Assembly (NCBI GenBank): GCA_019358875.1
Contig: JAHHIF010000023.1
Coordinates: 46,376-110,375 of the forward strand
DNA: 64,000 nucleotides
Reading direction: 5' to 3'
Source of the DNA: Symplocastrum torsivum CPER-KK1
GTDB lineage: Bacteria; Cyanobacteriota; Cyanobacteriia; Cyanobacteriales; Coleofasciculaceae
Under the pieces are notes generated by a model. It worked only from the letters and a program-made list of their open reading frames with translations. It was not told the origin of the DNA and did no database searches. Positions 46,401 through 54,840 of the stretch are shown in pieces. A program made the translations under genes and the position numbers. The stretch's first letter is position 1; every line of letters starts with the position of its first letter.

Positions 46401-46473
46401 TCGTCAACTCGCCAAAGCCTTTAAAAGTAAGCAAGTCCTAGAATTTCTTAAACACTATCAGAGGAAAGACTGA
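40492..46473 (+). CDS. Giant hybrid: Ser/Thr kinase - AAA ATPase - GAF - histidine kinase - receiver
   Basis: A 1,993-residue signalling protein. An N-terminal Hanks-type kinase domain (~10-270) has HKDIKPHN at 127-134 and DFS at 148 in place of DFG. An AAA_16-type ATPase has Walker A GYSGIGKS at 329-336 and VLFLDDLQWVD. A long helical, TPR-like region (~740-1310) follows, then GAF (~1340-1490), a coiled coil, HisKA with His1543 (NMSHELRTPLNG), HATPase_c (VEDTGVGIAPEQ, GTGLGLAISR) and a receiver with Asp1829 (FMDLVMNVMDG). No membrane segments were seen. Its decayed partial copy lies directly downstream. Confidence 0.93.
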   Translation: MNTVLAGYNVIETIYEGFTTCVYRALKETDFTSVIIKTLKSPCPTLEELTRLRHEYKILQSLNAEGIIKPIALDHYQNTLLLILSDFEGESLKTTINTHKFKSLSFLQIAIKIASTLSVLHQNNIIHKDIKPHNILINTQSNQVKLIDFSISSRLSRENQAISNPREIEGTLTYMSPEQTGRMNRSIDYRSDFYSLGVTFYEMLTGQVPFQATDPLELVHCHIARTPVSPKELNPEIPQAVSDIVMKLLAKMAEDRYQNALGLKADLETCLKMLQESGEISHFSIGQLDLYSQFLLPQKLYGRDREVSTLMAAFERVSLGATEMVLVSGYSGIGKSSLVNEVHKPIVGKRGYSISGKFDQFKRNIPYASLIQAFQELMQQLLTESDDKIAVWKAKLLAAFGLNGQVIIDVIPEVERIVGSQPQVPQLGPTESQNRFHRIFQKFIHVFTKKEHPLVLFLDDLQWVDLASLKLIKLLACDSGSEYLLLIGAYRDNEVSATHPLMLTLEEIQKSGVAVNNIVLQPLEITHVKQLISDTLRTDLEKSKPLAELVFKKTQGNPFFLTQLLKSLYQENLLYFNFTQGSWEWDIDGLQDIDISENVVELMVNQIQKLSQKAQNVLKLAACIGDKFTLDVLAIVSEKSQSETAKDLWEALQSGLILPLSEAYKIPLAFDLEVSPTQQIQPLKVGYKFLHDRVQQAAYCLIPNSLQKETHLKIGQLLLRKTTIEERKNNIFALVNQLNYGSDLLTLDSEKYELAELNLIAGQKAKAATAYESAIRYLKVGLSLLQASSWHQRYELTLALHQEAAEVAFLNGDFEQMEQLAAVVLQQAKTQLDKVKTYEVQIKTCEVQRKLLEAVKLGLQVLDILDVKLPESPTSLDIQQAIKTTTENLAGKGIDDLIHLPPMTDTNKLAAFRLIASLVPAAYQSAPELFILMACQQVNLSVQYGNNPLSASGFADYGVVFSGLLQDIEASYKFGQLALNLLERLAVHETRSQTLFKVATFIIPWKYHVRETLPLLEDAYSSGLECGDLAHTGYSGTNKCQHAYWSGSELKSLEQEMARYSKAIAHIHQEAALTWHQIFHQAVSNLLGFAENPCRLIGEAYNEDQLLPLHIEAKERTATHYIFLNKLILCYLFGEFSQAVENATQAEQYLYGVKGSLVVPLFYFYDSLAQLAIYPSSPHSQQEHLLRKVMNNQEKMRSWADHAPMNFQHKYELVEAEKARVLGEYWQAMDYYDRAIAGAKEQGYIQEEALINELAAKFYFECGREKVAQVYLADAYYGYLRWGATAKVNDLEARYPHIFPQLPKQESQDLEMNRTVSSTTTASVGSLDLAAVIKASQALSGEIALKNLLTKLMRNVMENAGAEVGFLILEKTGQLIIEASSFWQGEITVQQSTPVETSQQLPLSIINYVRSTQENVVLNDASSEGVFTTDSYISNKKTKSILCTPIVHQGKLIGILYLENNLTTSAFTLERLKVLQLLSSQAAISLENARLYNDLEESNRTLEVKVKERTQELQEEIRDRKRAEAAAKSANLAKSEFLANMSHELRTPLNGILGYTQILKKDKTLTNQQQNGIGIIHQCGEHLLTLINDILDLSKIEARKMELYPKDFNFAEFLEGIAEICRVRAEQKGTSLLYQTLSPLPKAIRADDKRLRQVLINLLSNAVKFTEEGSITFKVGYQEGKLRFQVEDTGVGIAPEQLEEIFLPFQQVGEDRRKTEGTGLGLAISRQLVRMMGGDLKVKSTLGQGSVFWVDLDLPEIPHRADIAKTHKGNIIGFKGSKPKVLVVDDKWANRSVLVNLLEPIGFEVVEAIDGRDGLNKAREFKPNVIFMDLVMNVMDGFEATRRLRMLPDLINVVVIAISASVFNFDQQQSREVGCDDFLPKPVQESDLLEKLRLHLKLEWIYEETRDERQAANQANSSSETQNQELIPPPIKELDILIDLAMRGDLRGIIEQITRLEALEPQWIPFTNHLRQLAKAFKSKQVLEFLKHYQRKD

Positions 46474-46593
46474 GTGGTGATAATTAATTAGGCACAATTA
46501 AACAGAACTTGTCGTTTCACGGGCTAGGGACTTGTGAGAAGTTGAGCAGGCAAAGTTTTCTAGTGCAAGAAGGCAGAAGGCAGCAGGCTCAAG

Positions 46594-46963
46594 GGCAGAA
46601 GGAAAGAAACCGGATTAGCAATAAGCCGTCAATTAGTCCAGATGATGGATGGCAAACTGAACGTGAAGAGTACCTTAGGAAAAGGAACTATTTTCTCTCT
46701 GGATTTAGATTTCCCTGAAGTTTCCCACCACGCTAATATTACTAATATAGAGGAAAACAACATTTGATCAGCAGCAGAGTCGAACAGTCGGTTGCAATGA
46801 TTTTCTAGCTAAGCCAGTGCGAAAGGCAGAGCTTTAAAAAAAAATACGGATTTACTTGAATCTGGAATGAATTTACGAAGAGGCAAGAGAAAGACTATTC
46901 CCTAAAGACTCCGGACGTAGAGGGAAACAAATCGTGGAATTTCTCAAACAATACAAGAGGTAA
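46594..46963 (+). pseudogene. Decayed partial copy of the preceding hybrid kinase 3' end
   Basis: Translating 46594-46963 recovers segments of the upstream gene's C-terminus: LAISRQLVQMMDGKLNVKST, then FSLDLDFPEVSHHANI as in its ATPase end. After a deletion of most of the receiver comes DQQQSRTVGCNDFLAKPV, then a region with a frame break near an A-run at 46836-46844. A TGG of the parent (EWIYEE) has become TGA. The tail IVEFLKQYKR matches the parent's EFLKHYQRKD and stops at 46961. The next gene's ATG is 2 bp later. It probably arose by tandem duplication followed by deletion. Confidence 0.85.
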
Positions 46964-46965
46964 GA

Positions 46966-48963
46966 ATGAGTGTTGGTACTACAAACAAAGGTGTTATTTT
47001 AATCGTCGATGATACACCCACAAATTTAGAGGTACTGTTCGATTTTTTAGCTGATTCTGGTTTTAAAGTTTTGGTGGCTGAGGATGGTGAAACGGCAATT
47101 GAAAGAGTAGAATATGCTCCCCCTGATTTGGTTTTATTGGACATCCTAATGCCTGGAATGGACGGCTTTGAAACTTGCCGTTGCCTGAAAGCCAATGAAC
47201 GAACAAAAGATGTTCCCGTAATTTTTATGACTGCCCTATCCGAGACAGTGGATAAGGTCAGAGGTTTAAATCTTGGTGCAGTAGATTACATCACTAAGCC
47301 GCTTCAGCATGAAGAAGTTATAGCTCGAATCCAGCTTCATTTGAGTCTCCAGAAACTGACTAAAACACTAAAAGAGCAAAATCTGCGCCTAGAACAGGAA
47401 ATTCAAGAACGTAAGCGTTCCGACCAAAAAATTCGTGAACAAGCAGCGCTACTTGATATCACAACGGATGCGATTTTTGTTCAAGACTTAGAAAATCAAA
47501 TTTTATATTGGAACAAAGGGGCTGAACGTCTCTACGGATGGAAGGCAGAAGAAGCAATTGGTAAGGAGGTTGAAGAGCTTTTATATTGGGACTCATTGCC
47601 TCAACTGCAACATAACCTGAACAGTTTAACCCCGAAAGGTGAGTGGCAAGGGGAGTTACATCAACTCACAAAAGCTGGTAAGGAAATTGTTGTTGCGACA
47701 CGCTGGACGCTAGTGCGTGATGAAGATGGGCAACCTAAATCAATCCTGAGTGTCAATACAGATGTAACTGAGAAAAAACAACTTGAAGCCCAATTTCATC
47801 GCGCTCAGAGGCTAGAGAGCATTGGAACACTGGCTAGTGGTATTGCCCATGACTTGAACAATGTGCTTGCCCCGATTCTAATGACGGTGCAACTTTTGCA
47901 GCAAAAACTCAAAGATCAGCAAAGCCAAAAGTGGCTCAATATACTGGAAACGAATGCTAAACGGGGAGCTGAATTAGTAAAGCAGGTTCTCTCGTTTGCT
48001 AGAGGGATGGCTGGCGATCGCAAAATCCTACAAGTCGCTCACTTAATCTTAGAAGTAGAGAAGGTTGCTAAACATACATTCTCTAAATCTATTGAAATTC
48101 AGGTAGATACATCAGCCCAGAAACTTTGGCCAATTTTGGGTGACCCAACTCAACTCCAACAAGTCCTGATGAATCTTTGTGTTAACGCCCAGGATGCGAT
48201 GCCAAATGGCGGAACGCTTAGCATCGTGGCTGAAAATATTTGGATTGATGAACCCTATACTAAGTTCAATATTGAAGCAAAAGTTGGCTCTTATATTGTA
48301 CTCACAGTCTCCGATACAGGGATTGGCATTCCTGAGGAAACACTTGAGAGAATCTTTGACCCATTTTTCACAACAAAAGCTATTGACAAAGGGACAGGGC
48401 TTGGTCTTTCAACAGTAATGGGTATTGTTAAAAGCTATGGTGGATTTATCAATGTTCATAGCCAAGTCGGAAAAGGAACACAATTTAAGATTTACTTGCC
48501 AGCATTAGAGAAAACTGAAATCCAAACCCCACAAGATAGAGTCGATACTCTACCTATAGGTAATGGGGAATTAATCCTTGTTGCTGATGATGAAACCTCG
48601 ATTAGAGAGATTATAAAAACTCTACTAGAAGCGTTCAAATACCGCGTCCTCCTGGCTAACGACGGAATAGAAGCGATCGCTTTATACGCACAGCACAAAG
48701 AAGAAATCTCTGTAGTCTTACTCGATCTGATGATGCCATCGTTGGATGGTTCGACCACAATTCGCACCCTGCATAAAATGAATCCGCAGGTCAAGATTAT
48801 TGCTAGCAGTGGACTGATGTCGAATCATGAAATAATTCAAACTCTTGATAATAGTGTCGAAGCCTTCTTACAAAAGCCCTACACCTCAGATGACTTGTTG
48901 AAAAAGTTACAGCTAGTTCTCAATGAAAGCGATCGCTCATTTAAGCTGCCTTTGACTAGTTGA
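46966..48963 (+). CDS. Hybrid histidine kinase (REC-PAS-HisKA-HATPase-REC)
   Basis: A 665-residue cytosolic kinase. The N-terminal receiver has Asp59 (LVLLDILMPGMDG), the PAS domain (~155-270) ends DVTEKKQLEAQF, and His295 is in ASGIAHDLNNVLAP. HATPase_c has VSDTGIGIPEE and KGTGLGLSTVMGIVKSYGG, and a C-terminal receiver has Asp587 (VVLLDLMMPSLDG). The AHDLNN-type box groups it with NtrB-like hybrid kinases. It begins 2 bp after the kinase pseudogene, so before that copy decayed it probably formed an operon with a full hybrid kinase. Confidence 0.93.
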   Translation: MSVGTTNKGVILIVDDTPTNLEVLFDFLADSGFKVLVAEDGETAIERVEYAPPDLVLLDILMPGMDGFETCRCLKANERTKDVPVIFMTALSETVDKVRGLNLGAVDYITKPLQHEEVIARIQLHLSLQKLTKTLKEQNLRLEQEIQERKRSDQKIREQAALLDITTDAIFVQDLENQILYWNKGAERLYGWKAEEAIGKEVEELLYWDSLPQLQHNLNSLTPKGEWQGELHQLTKAGKEIVVATRWTLVRDEDGQPKSILSVNTDVTEKKQLEAQFHRAQRLESIGTLASGIAHDLNNVLAPILMTVQLLQQKLKDQQSQKWLNILETNAKRGAELVKQVLSFARGMAGDRKILQVAHLILEVEKVAKHTFSKSIEIQVDTSAQKLWPILGDPTQLQQVLMNLCVNAQDAMPNGGTLSIVAENIWIDEPYTKFNIEAKVGSYIVLTVSDTGIGIPEETLERIFDPFFTTKAIDKGTGLGLSTVMGIVKSYGGFINVHSQVGKGTQFKIYLPALEKTEIQTPQDRVDTLPIGNGELILVADDETSIREIIKTLLEAFKYRVLLANDGIEAIALYAQHKEEISVVLLDLMMPSLDGSTTIRTLHKMNPQVKIIASSGLMSNHEIIQTLDNSVEAFLQKPYTSDDLLKKLQLVLNESDRSFKLPLTS

Positions 48964-49088
48964 ATATCATTTGCTGGGAAAGCAGAGGAAGCAGGGGAGG
49001 CAGAGGAGTCACTTTTGAAAGCTGATAGCTGACCGCTAATCGCTAATCGCTACACTAGAGTCGGATAAACGTTGGGAAGAGTAACGCT

Positions 49089-51119
49089 GTGGCACAAGTA
49101 ACGCCTGAAATTAGACAGCGAGTTCAAGAACTGCGGCAACTGTTGGTGAGTGCCAGCTATGCTTACTACGTCCTTGACAACCCCACGATGCCGGATGCCG
49201 TTTACGACAAGCTGTATCGGGAACTGCAAGACTTGGAAATGCAGCATCCTGAGTTGATAACGCCTGAGAGTCCGACCCAGCGTGTGGGAGAAAAACCTGC
49301 ATCTAAATTTACCTCTGTGCGGCACAATATCCCGCTCTACAGCTTGGAGAATGCCTTCAACATTGAGGAATTCACTAAGTGGCAAGAACGATGGCAGCGT
49401 TCAGCCCCGAAACTAGAGGGATTTGAATATGTGTGTGAACTGAAGATTGATGGTAATGCTTTGGCACTCACTTATGAAGATGGTGTTTTGACAAGGGGGG
49501 CAACGCGGGGTGATGGTGTTACAGGTGAAGACATTACCCAGAATGTGCGAACGATTCGCTCGATTCCTTTGCAGCTAAATGTAGAGAAACCGCCAGCCGT
49601 TGTGGAAGTGCGAGGCGAGGCGTTTTTGCCCTTAGAGGTATTTGAACAAATTAATGAGGAGCGAGAGGCGGCAGGAGAACAGTTATTTGCTAATCCTCGC
49701 AATGCAGCCGCAGGCACACTAAGGCAATTAGACTCCCGAATTGTTGCAAAGCGACGGTTGGATTTCTTTGGTTATACCTTGCATATTCCAGGTAAAGACG
49801 ATAGCGATGTCGCTCGTACCCAATGGGAGGCGCTGGAAATGCTGAAAAAGTTTGGTTTCCGGGTGAATCCGAATCGCAAACTCTGTGCCTCGTTGGAGGC
49901 TGTTCGAGATTATTACAACTACTGGGATACAGAACGGCGAAATCTGCCCTACATGACGGATGGGGTGGTGGTAAAGCTCAACTCGTTTACCCTTCAAGAG
50001 GAACTGGGCTTTACACAGAAGTTTCCTAAATGGGCGATCGCACTTAAATATCCTGCTGAAGAAGCCCCAACTCGTGTAGACGACATCAAAATTAATGTTG
50101 GACGTACAGGCGCACTTACGCCACTAGCTCACTTACATCCCGTACAACTTGCCGGGACAACGGTTCAACGAGCCACTTTACATAATAGCGATCGCATTGC
50201 CCAATTAGATATCCGCATTGGCGATACCGTGATTGTCCGCAAAGCGGGTGAGATTATCCCCGAAGTCGTGCGCGTCCTGACTGAACTTCGCCCAGAGGGG
50301 ACGCAGCCGTTCCAAATGCCAAGCTGCTGCCCTGTCTGTGAACAGCCAGTTGTTCGCCCAGTCGGTGAAGCTGTGATGCGCTGTATTAATGCGTCTTGTC
50401 CAGCTATTCTCAAAGCTGCAATAACCCACTGGGCAAGCCGTAATGCTCTCGATATTAATGGTTTGGGAGAAAAGATTGTCCAGCAACTCGTTGACCAAGG
50501 TGTTGTACATTCCGTTGCCGACCTTTATGATTTAATACCTGAGCAGCTTGCCTCAATGGAACGGATGGGTAAGAAATTAGCCGAGAAATTGGTAGGTGCG
50601 ATCGCAAATTCCAAAACTCAACCTTGGGCGCGAGTCCTCTACGGCTTAGGGATTCGCCATGTTGGTAGTGTAAATGCTCAAACCTTAACCCAACAATTTC
50701 CTACCGTTGAACAGCTACAACGTGCTACCGCCGCACAAATTGAAGGCGTTTACGGTATTGGGCCAGAAATTGCTCAAAGTGTCTCTCAGTGGTTTCAAGT
50801 TCCTGCAAACCAAGCCCTGATTACCAGACTTCGAGAAGCTGATTTACAGTTAGCCGCCCAAGTGCAATCCACAACCGCAGCCAAGAGTCAACCCTTAAGC
50901 GGTCAAACCTTTGTAATCACTGGTACATTGCCCACCCTCAAGCGCGATGAAACCAAGGAATTGATAGAGAAAGCGGGTGGGAAAGTCACCAACTCAGTCA
51001 GTTCTAAAACGAATTACTTAGTTGTCGGAGAAGATGCGGGTTCCAAATTAGAAAAAGCCCAAGAGTTGGGAATCACCCAATTGAGTGAAGCCCAGCTTTT
51101 GGAATTGCTAGAAGATTAA
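49089..51119 (+). CDS. ligA: NAD-dependent DNA ligase
   Basis: Seals nicks during replication and repair using NAD+. 676 residues with all domains: Ia (YYVLDNPTMPDAVYDKLY), adenylation with Lys119 (CELKIDGNALAL), OB fold (NVGRTGALTPLAHL), the Cys4 zinc finger (CCPVCEQPVV... CINASCP), HhH repeats and C-terminal BRCT (GQTFVITGTLPTLKRDE). It starts at GTG 49089 (MAQVTPEIRQRVQ), the family N-terminus; no ATG is nearby. The gap before it carries AGCTGATAGCTGACC-type spacer repeats. Confidence 0.97.
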   Translation: MAQVTPEIRQRVQELRQLLVSASYAYYVLDNPTMPDAVYDKLYRELQDLEMQHPELITPESPTQRVGEKPASKFTSVRHNIPLYSLENAFNIEEFTKWQERWQRSAPKLEGFEYVCELKIDGNALALTYEDGVLTRGATRGDGVTGEDITQNVRTIRSIPLQLNVEKPPAVVEVRGEAFLPLEVFEQINEEREAAGEQLFANPRNAAAGTLRQLDSRIVAKRRLDFFGYTLHIPGKDDSDVARTQWEALEMLKKFGFRVNPNRKLCASLEAVRDYYNYWDTERRNLPYMTDGVVVKLNSFTLQEELGFTQKFPKWAIALKYPAEEAPTRVDDIKINVGRTGALTPLAHLHPVQLAGTTVQRATLHNSDRIAQLDIRIGDTVIVRKAGEIIPEVVRVLTELRPEGTQPFQMPSCCPVCEQPVVRPVGEAVMRCINASCPAILKAAITHWASRNALDINGLGEKIVQQLVDQGVVHSVADLYDLIPEQLASMERMGKKLAEKLVGAIANSKTQPWARVLYGLGIRHVGSVNAQTLTQQFPTVEQLQRATAAQIEGVYGIGPEIAQSVSQWFQVPANQALITRLREADLQLAAQVQSTTAAKSQPLSGQTFVITGTLPTLKRDETKELIEKAGGKVTNSVSSKTNYLVVGEDAGSKLEKAQELGITQLSEAQLLELLED

Positions 51120-51181
51120 TATTCATCTTGAGTATCACCATCAGCCTGCTCATAAGACTCCTGAACACTGGATAAAGATTC

Positions 51182-52105
51182 ATGCCACTTCATCAAACGT
51201 CTGGGCGTTGGCGCTTGGGACTAGCGCTATCGCTTGTAACCTCAGTTCTATGGGGGGTTTTGCCGATTACCTTAGCCGTAACACTACAAGCGCTGGATGT
51301 TTACACGGTGACTTGGTTTCGCTTTCTCGTTGCTTTTGGGGTACTAGTGGTGTACCTCGGCGCACGGCAGCAACTCCCCGAACCTCAGAAACTGCGATCA
51401 GCTTCATTGGGACTACTTGCGATCGCAACACTATTTTTGGGGTCAAATTACTTATTATTTCTGCAAGGTTTAGCGCAAACCTCGCCCACTACCGCAGAAA
51501 TTATTATCCAGCTTGCTTCGGTTTTCTTTGGTTTAGGTGCCTTAGCCGTTTTCAAAGAACGCTACACCCTGCATCAATGGGTAGGCTTAGGTGTCCTAAC
51601 TTTGGGATTAATTCTCTTTTTTAACGAGCAATTAAAAACAGTACTGACAGCCCAATCAACTTATTTAGTCGGTAATGCCCTCCTGGTAATCGCCGCCGCA
51701 ACTTGGGCTATCTATGCCTTAGCTCAAAAGCAGCTTCTAGACAAGTTGCCCTCCTCAACAATCATGTTGATTATTTACGGTGGCTGTGCAATTTTATTTA
51801 GCCCCTTTGCCTCACCCCAAAAGCTTTTGACTTTAAGTCCATTACACTTTGGGATGCTGCTGTTTTGCGCCTTAAATACCTTGATTGCCTATGGTTCTTT
51901 TGCTGAAGCATTAGAACACTGGGAAGCCTCACGAGTCAGTGCTGTAATCGCACTAACGCCAATTGTTACCTTTGTCGCGGTATGGCTAATTTCATGGCTA
52001 GCACCCACTTTAATTACACCCGAACGCCTAACAACCTTAGGGATGTTAGGAGCCGTTTTAGTCGTTGTTGGTACAGTTGCGATCGCGATCGGGAAGAAGC
52101 GATAA
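51182..52105 (+). CDS. EamA/DMT-family transporter
   Basis: A 307-residue membrane protein with about ten helices arranged as two EamA repeats (first ~15-140, second ~160-300). It is a typical drug/metabolite exporter of the DMT superfamily, substrate unknown. Features: WGVLPITLAVTLQALDVYTV, YTVTWFRFLVAFGVLVVYL and the second-repeat start WAIYALAQKQLL. It starts at ATG 51182, 60 bp after ligA on the same strand. It converges with another EamA gene 17 bp away. Confidence 0.9.
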   Translation: MPLHQTSGRWRLGLALSLVTSVLWGVLPITLAVTLQALDVYTVTWFRFLVAFGVLVVYLGARQQLPEPQKLRSASLGLLAIATLFLGSNYLLFLQGLAQTSPTTAEIIIQLASVFFGLGALAVFKERYTLHQWVGLGVLTLGLILFFNEQLKTVLTAQSTYLVGNALLVIAAATWAIYALAQKQLLDKLPSSTIMLIIYGGCAILFSPFASPQKLLTLSPLHFGMLLFCALNTLIAYGSFAEALEHWEASRVSAVIALTPIVTFVAVWLISWLAPTLITPERLTTLGMLGAVLVVVGTVAIAIGKKR

Positions 52106-52122
52106 GCAAAAACACCCTAAAC

Positions 52123-53145
52123 TCAAGAGTCAACACGACTGCTTTGTTCAGCCAAAACTTGATTTTGCATAGCAGCAGGTTGCTGAACAAGAGACTTTAA
52201 TTTTTGGGTAATTTGCTCACGCTGATTGATGAGATAAATACTAACCAACGTCATTGAGACACCCATCCATTGGAGGGGACTAAGTACTTCAGATAAAAAC
52301 AGATTTCCAAATAGTAATGCAAAGACCGGAGTTAGAAATGTAAGAGAACTCAGACTCGTGAGATTACCACTGGAGGCAAAATAGAAAAATAGACCATAAG
52401 CGATCGCACTTCCAAAAACCGTCGAGTAAGTCAACGCCATCCAACCAGAGAAGTCAATATTAACCCACTGCTGGCTTTCCCAAACTCCTGAAAAGGCAAA
52501 CAACGGCAGCCCTCCCAAAATCATATGCCAGCCTGTAGCCACAACTGGGTCAGCATATCGCGTCACGTATCGAATCAGCACCGTTCCTACTGCCATCGAC
52601 AGTGCTGCCAACAGCATCAGCCATTCACCACTTTGAAACAACTGCTGCCAAGTCAGCTGCAAAGATAGAGAATTACCGTGGAAAAGATTGAAAATCCACT
52701 GATCAGGTAAGCCAATCAGACTGATTCCCAAGACTCCGATGCCTAACCCTAGCCAACCCCAAAGTCCAATCACTTCACCAAACAGCAACGCTGACAAAAG
52801 CGCCACGGCTAGAGGTTGAGAGTCAATCATCACTGAACCCAAACCTGCACCTGTTCTTTCCAATCCTTCTGCTAAAAAACCTTGAAACAGCGCACCATCC
52901 ACCAAAGCAAACAAGCTAATCCAAAGCCATGCCGCCCATCCTTTTGGCTGAGGACGCCCCATCACCATTGCCGCCGCCAATAATAAAACCCCTGCTGGCA
53001 CCAAACGTACTCCTGCCATAAATAGAGCCGTTGTGTTTGGGATAACACCTTTCATCGCTACCATTGCCGTTCCCCAGAGGAAAAATGGAGCAATTAGTAA
53101 CAAAGACGCGAAGGATGAGCGGATTGGGGTGATTTTTAGGTGCAT
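52123..53145 (-). CDS. EamA/DMT-family transporter, second
   Basis: A 340-residue membrane protein with about ten helices in two EamA repeats (FLWGTAMVAMKGVIPNT; MAVGTVLIRYVTRYADPV). A cytoplasmic tail of ~35 residues ends the chain. Substrate unknown. It belongs to a different subgroup from the gene at 51182-52105, as shown by the different signature positions, and the two converge with a 17-bp gap. Confidence 0.9.
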   Translation of the reverse strand: MHLKITPIRSSFASLLLIAPFFLWGTAMVAMKGVIPNTTALFMAGVRLVPAGVLLLAAAMVMGRPQPKGWAAWLWISLFALVDGALFQGFLAEGLERTGAGLGSVMIDSQPLAVALLSALLFGEVIGLWGWLGLGIGVLGISLIGLPDQWIFNLFHGNSLSLQLTWQQLFQSGEWLMLLAALSMAVGTVLIRYVTRYADPVVATGWHMILGGLPLFAFSGVWESQQWVNIDFSGWMALTYSTVFGSAIAYGLFFYFASSGNLTSLSSLTFLTPVFALLFGNLFLSEVLSPLQWMGVSMTLVSIYLINQREQITQKLKSLVQQPAAMQNQVLAEQSSRVDS

Positions 53146-53380
53146 AGTTACAGGTTGGGCGCTAGGCGCAAAACGACAAAAAGGTGTAAAAGATAATATT
53201 TTATGATTCTCTACATAATTGTAACGAATTATATCGTTGTGTTAAGCGGGTGTGGAAAATACACCTTTCACTGAGACAGCGAAACTATCGTCGATCGTGC
53301 AAACTAGATCAATATCCAGCCTTGGAATTGCTAGGCTTACCTTACTTAGACTCATTCACTACATAACGACTAAATAGCTC

Positions 53381-54205
53381 ATGGTCTGGCCTTTTAAGCC
53401 CAAATCTCGTAAACAAATTGCTCGAATAGAAGTCAATGGTGCGATCGGTAGTGCCACCCGTAAGCGGGTGCTTGAGGCACTAAAAACAGTAGAAGAGAAG
53501 AAATTTCCCGCTTTACTCTTACGCATTGACAGCCCTGGCGGTACCGTGGGCGATTCTCAAGAAATCTACAGCGCCTTAGTGCGTCTACGGCAGAAGATGA
53601 AAATCGTTGCCAGCTTTGGCAACATCTCCGCCTCTGGGGGAGTTTATATTGGTGTAGGAGCCGAGCATATCGTTGCCAACCCTGGTACGATTACTGGCAG
53701 CATTGGCGTGATTCTGCGAGGAAATAACCTGGAACGCCTGTTAGAAAAAATCGGTGTTTCCTTCAAAGTTATTAAATCTGGCCCTTACAAAGACATTCTT
53801 GCTTTTGATCGCGAACTGACAGAGCCAGAAAAAAATATTCTTCAAGATTTGATTGATACAAGTTATCAACAGTTCGTTCAAACCGTTGCTGATGGTCGGA
53901 AACTAGCAGTAGAAACGGTGAGAAGCTTTGCCGATGGTCGTATCTTTACGGGTCAGCAAGCTCTCGAACTCGGCGTTGTTGACCGACTGGGAACCGAGGA
54001 AGATGCGCGACGTTGGGCTGCCGAATTGGTTGGTCTTGACCCAGAGAAAACCAAGTGTTACACCATCGAGGAACCCAAACCCTTCTTGAACCGTTTACTG
54101 CCTAACAACGCTAGTCGAATACCCCCTGGTCTATCAGCAGGAATGAATTGGGTAGAATTTGAACTGTCTACCAGTGGTCAGCCTCTATGGCTATATCGAC
54201 CTTAA
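53381..54205 (+). CDS. sppA: Signal peptide peptidase SppA (short, 36K type)
   Basis: A 274-residue serine protease of the ClpP-fold S49 family that degrades cleaved signal peptides or membrane-embedded fragments. The catalytic Ser is in NISASGGVYIGVGAEHI, and the Lys is in KSGPYKDIL. LRIDSPGGTVGDSQEIYSAL precedes them. There is no clear N-terminal membrane helix, so it may act as a soluble or peripheral enzyme. It starts at ATG 53381. The chorismate mutase gene follows 113 bp later. Confidence 0.9.
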   Translation: MVWPFKPKSRKQIARIEVNGAIGSATRKRVLEALKTVEEKKFPALLLRIDSPGGTVGDSQEIYSALVRLRQKMKIVASFGNISASGGVYIGVGAEHIVANPGTITGSIGVILRGNNLERLLEKIGVSFKVIKSGPYKDILAFDRELTEPEKNILQDLIDTSYQQFVQTVADGRKLAVETVRSFADGRIFTGQQALELGVVDRLGTEEDARRWAAELVGLDPEKTKCYTIEEPKPFLNRLLPNNASRIPPGLSAGMNWVEFELSTSGQPLWLYRP

Positions 54206-54259
54206 GGGGATTGGAGATTAGGGATTCGAGTTTTAGTCTGGAATCTAAAATCTAACCCC

Positions 54260-54289
54260 TTTCCCCTTGTTAAGGTTGTTAAGGGGAAA
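54260..54289. terminator. Palindrome between sppA and aroH
   Basis: TTTCCCCTT (54260-54268) pairs with AAGGGGAAA (54281-54289) around a 12-base loop. It is a likely transcript-end or mRNA structure after sppA; no T-run follows. Confidence 0.4.
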
Positions 54290-54317
54290 ATTAAAACAGC
54301 AATCGGAGGTGTAAATA

Positions 54318-54743
54318 GTGGAAGTGGACTGGCGAGTTCGGGCAATTCGTGGGGCAACAACAGCGTCTGAAAATACAGTTGGGGCGATTCGAGAAGCTGT
54401 GACAGAACTGCTGGATGAATTGGAAGCACACAATCGGCTTGACCCTAATGAAATTATCAGTGCGATCTTCACGACCACGCGAGACTTGGATGCTGTCTTT
54501 CCAGCCGCGATCGCACGAGAACGCCCCCACTGGAACAACGTCGCCTTGCTGGATGTTCAGCAAATGCACGTTGAAGGAAGCTTAGAGCGTTGTATCCGCT
54601 TCTTAATCCACGTTAATACCCCCGTCTCCCAGTGCGAGATTTACCACCCCTATCTGCGTCAAGCGAAAAACCTCAGACCTGATTGGAACTTGGCTCAAAT
54701 TAGCTCAACGGTATCTTCTTCAGTGCGATCGCATCGCCGCTGA
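54318..54743 (+). CDS. aroH: Chorismate mutase, AroH type
   Basis: Converts chorismate to prephenate for tyrosine and phenylalanine synthesis. A 141-residue monofunctional enzyme of the trimeric AroH fold (VRAIRGATTASENT, the P-rich QCEIYHPYLRQA near the C-terminus). The active-site Arg is in RAIRGATT. It starts at GTG 54318 (a Val-initiated family N-terminus, VDWRVRAIRG); no ATG lies upstream in frame. The last ~15 residues extend slightly past the B. subtilis enzyme. Confidence 0.93.
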   Translation: MEVDWRVRAIRGATTASENTVGAIREAVTELLDELEAHNRLDPNEIISAIFTTTRDLDAVFPAAIARERPHWNNVALLDVQQMHVEGSLERCIRFLIHVNTPVSQCEIYHPYLRQAKNLRPDWNLAQISSTVSSSVRSHRR

Positions 54744-54799
54744 TGCTTTATTAGCACTTATATAGCAGTCCTATTTGAGTTATAAGATGTGAGAGCTTC

Positions 54800-54832
54800 A
54801 GATTCCCGACTTCTTTGAGAAGTCGGGAATCT
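54800..54832. terminator. 15-bp perfect hairpin between convergent genes
   Basis: AGATTCCCGACTTCT and AGAAGTCGGGAATCT with a 3-base TTG loop. It lies in the 97-bp gap between aroH and the BrxC/BrxD-like gene, so it could end both transcripts. No T-run. From memory, similar GATTCCCGACTTC palindromes are repeated in cyanobacterial genomes. Confidence 0.65.
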
Positions 54833-54840
54833 CGCCTTCA

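Noticed and set aside
46509..46718. Plus-strand frame of 69 codons as a real gene
   Set aside because: It reads the kinase pseudogene in a wrong frame; the homologous frame is the one described for the pseudogene.
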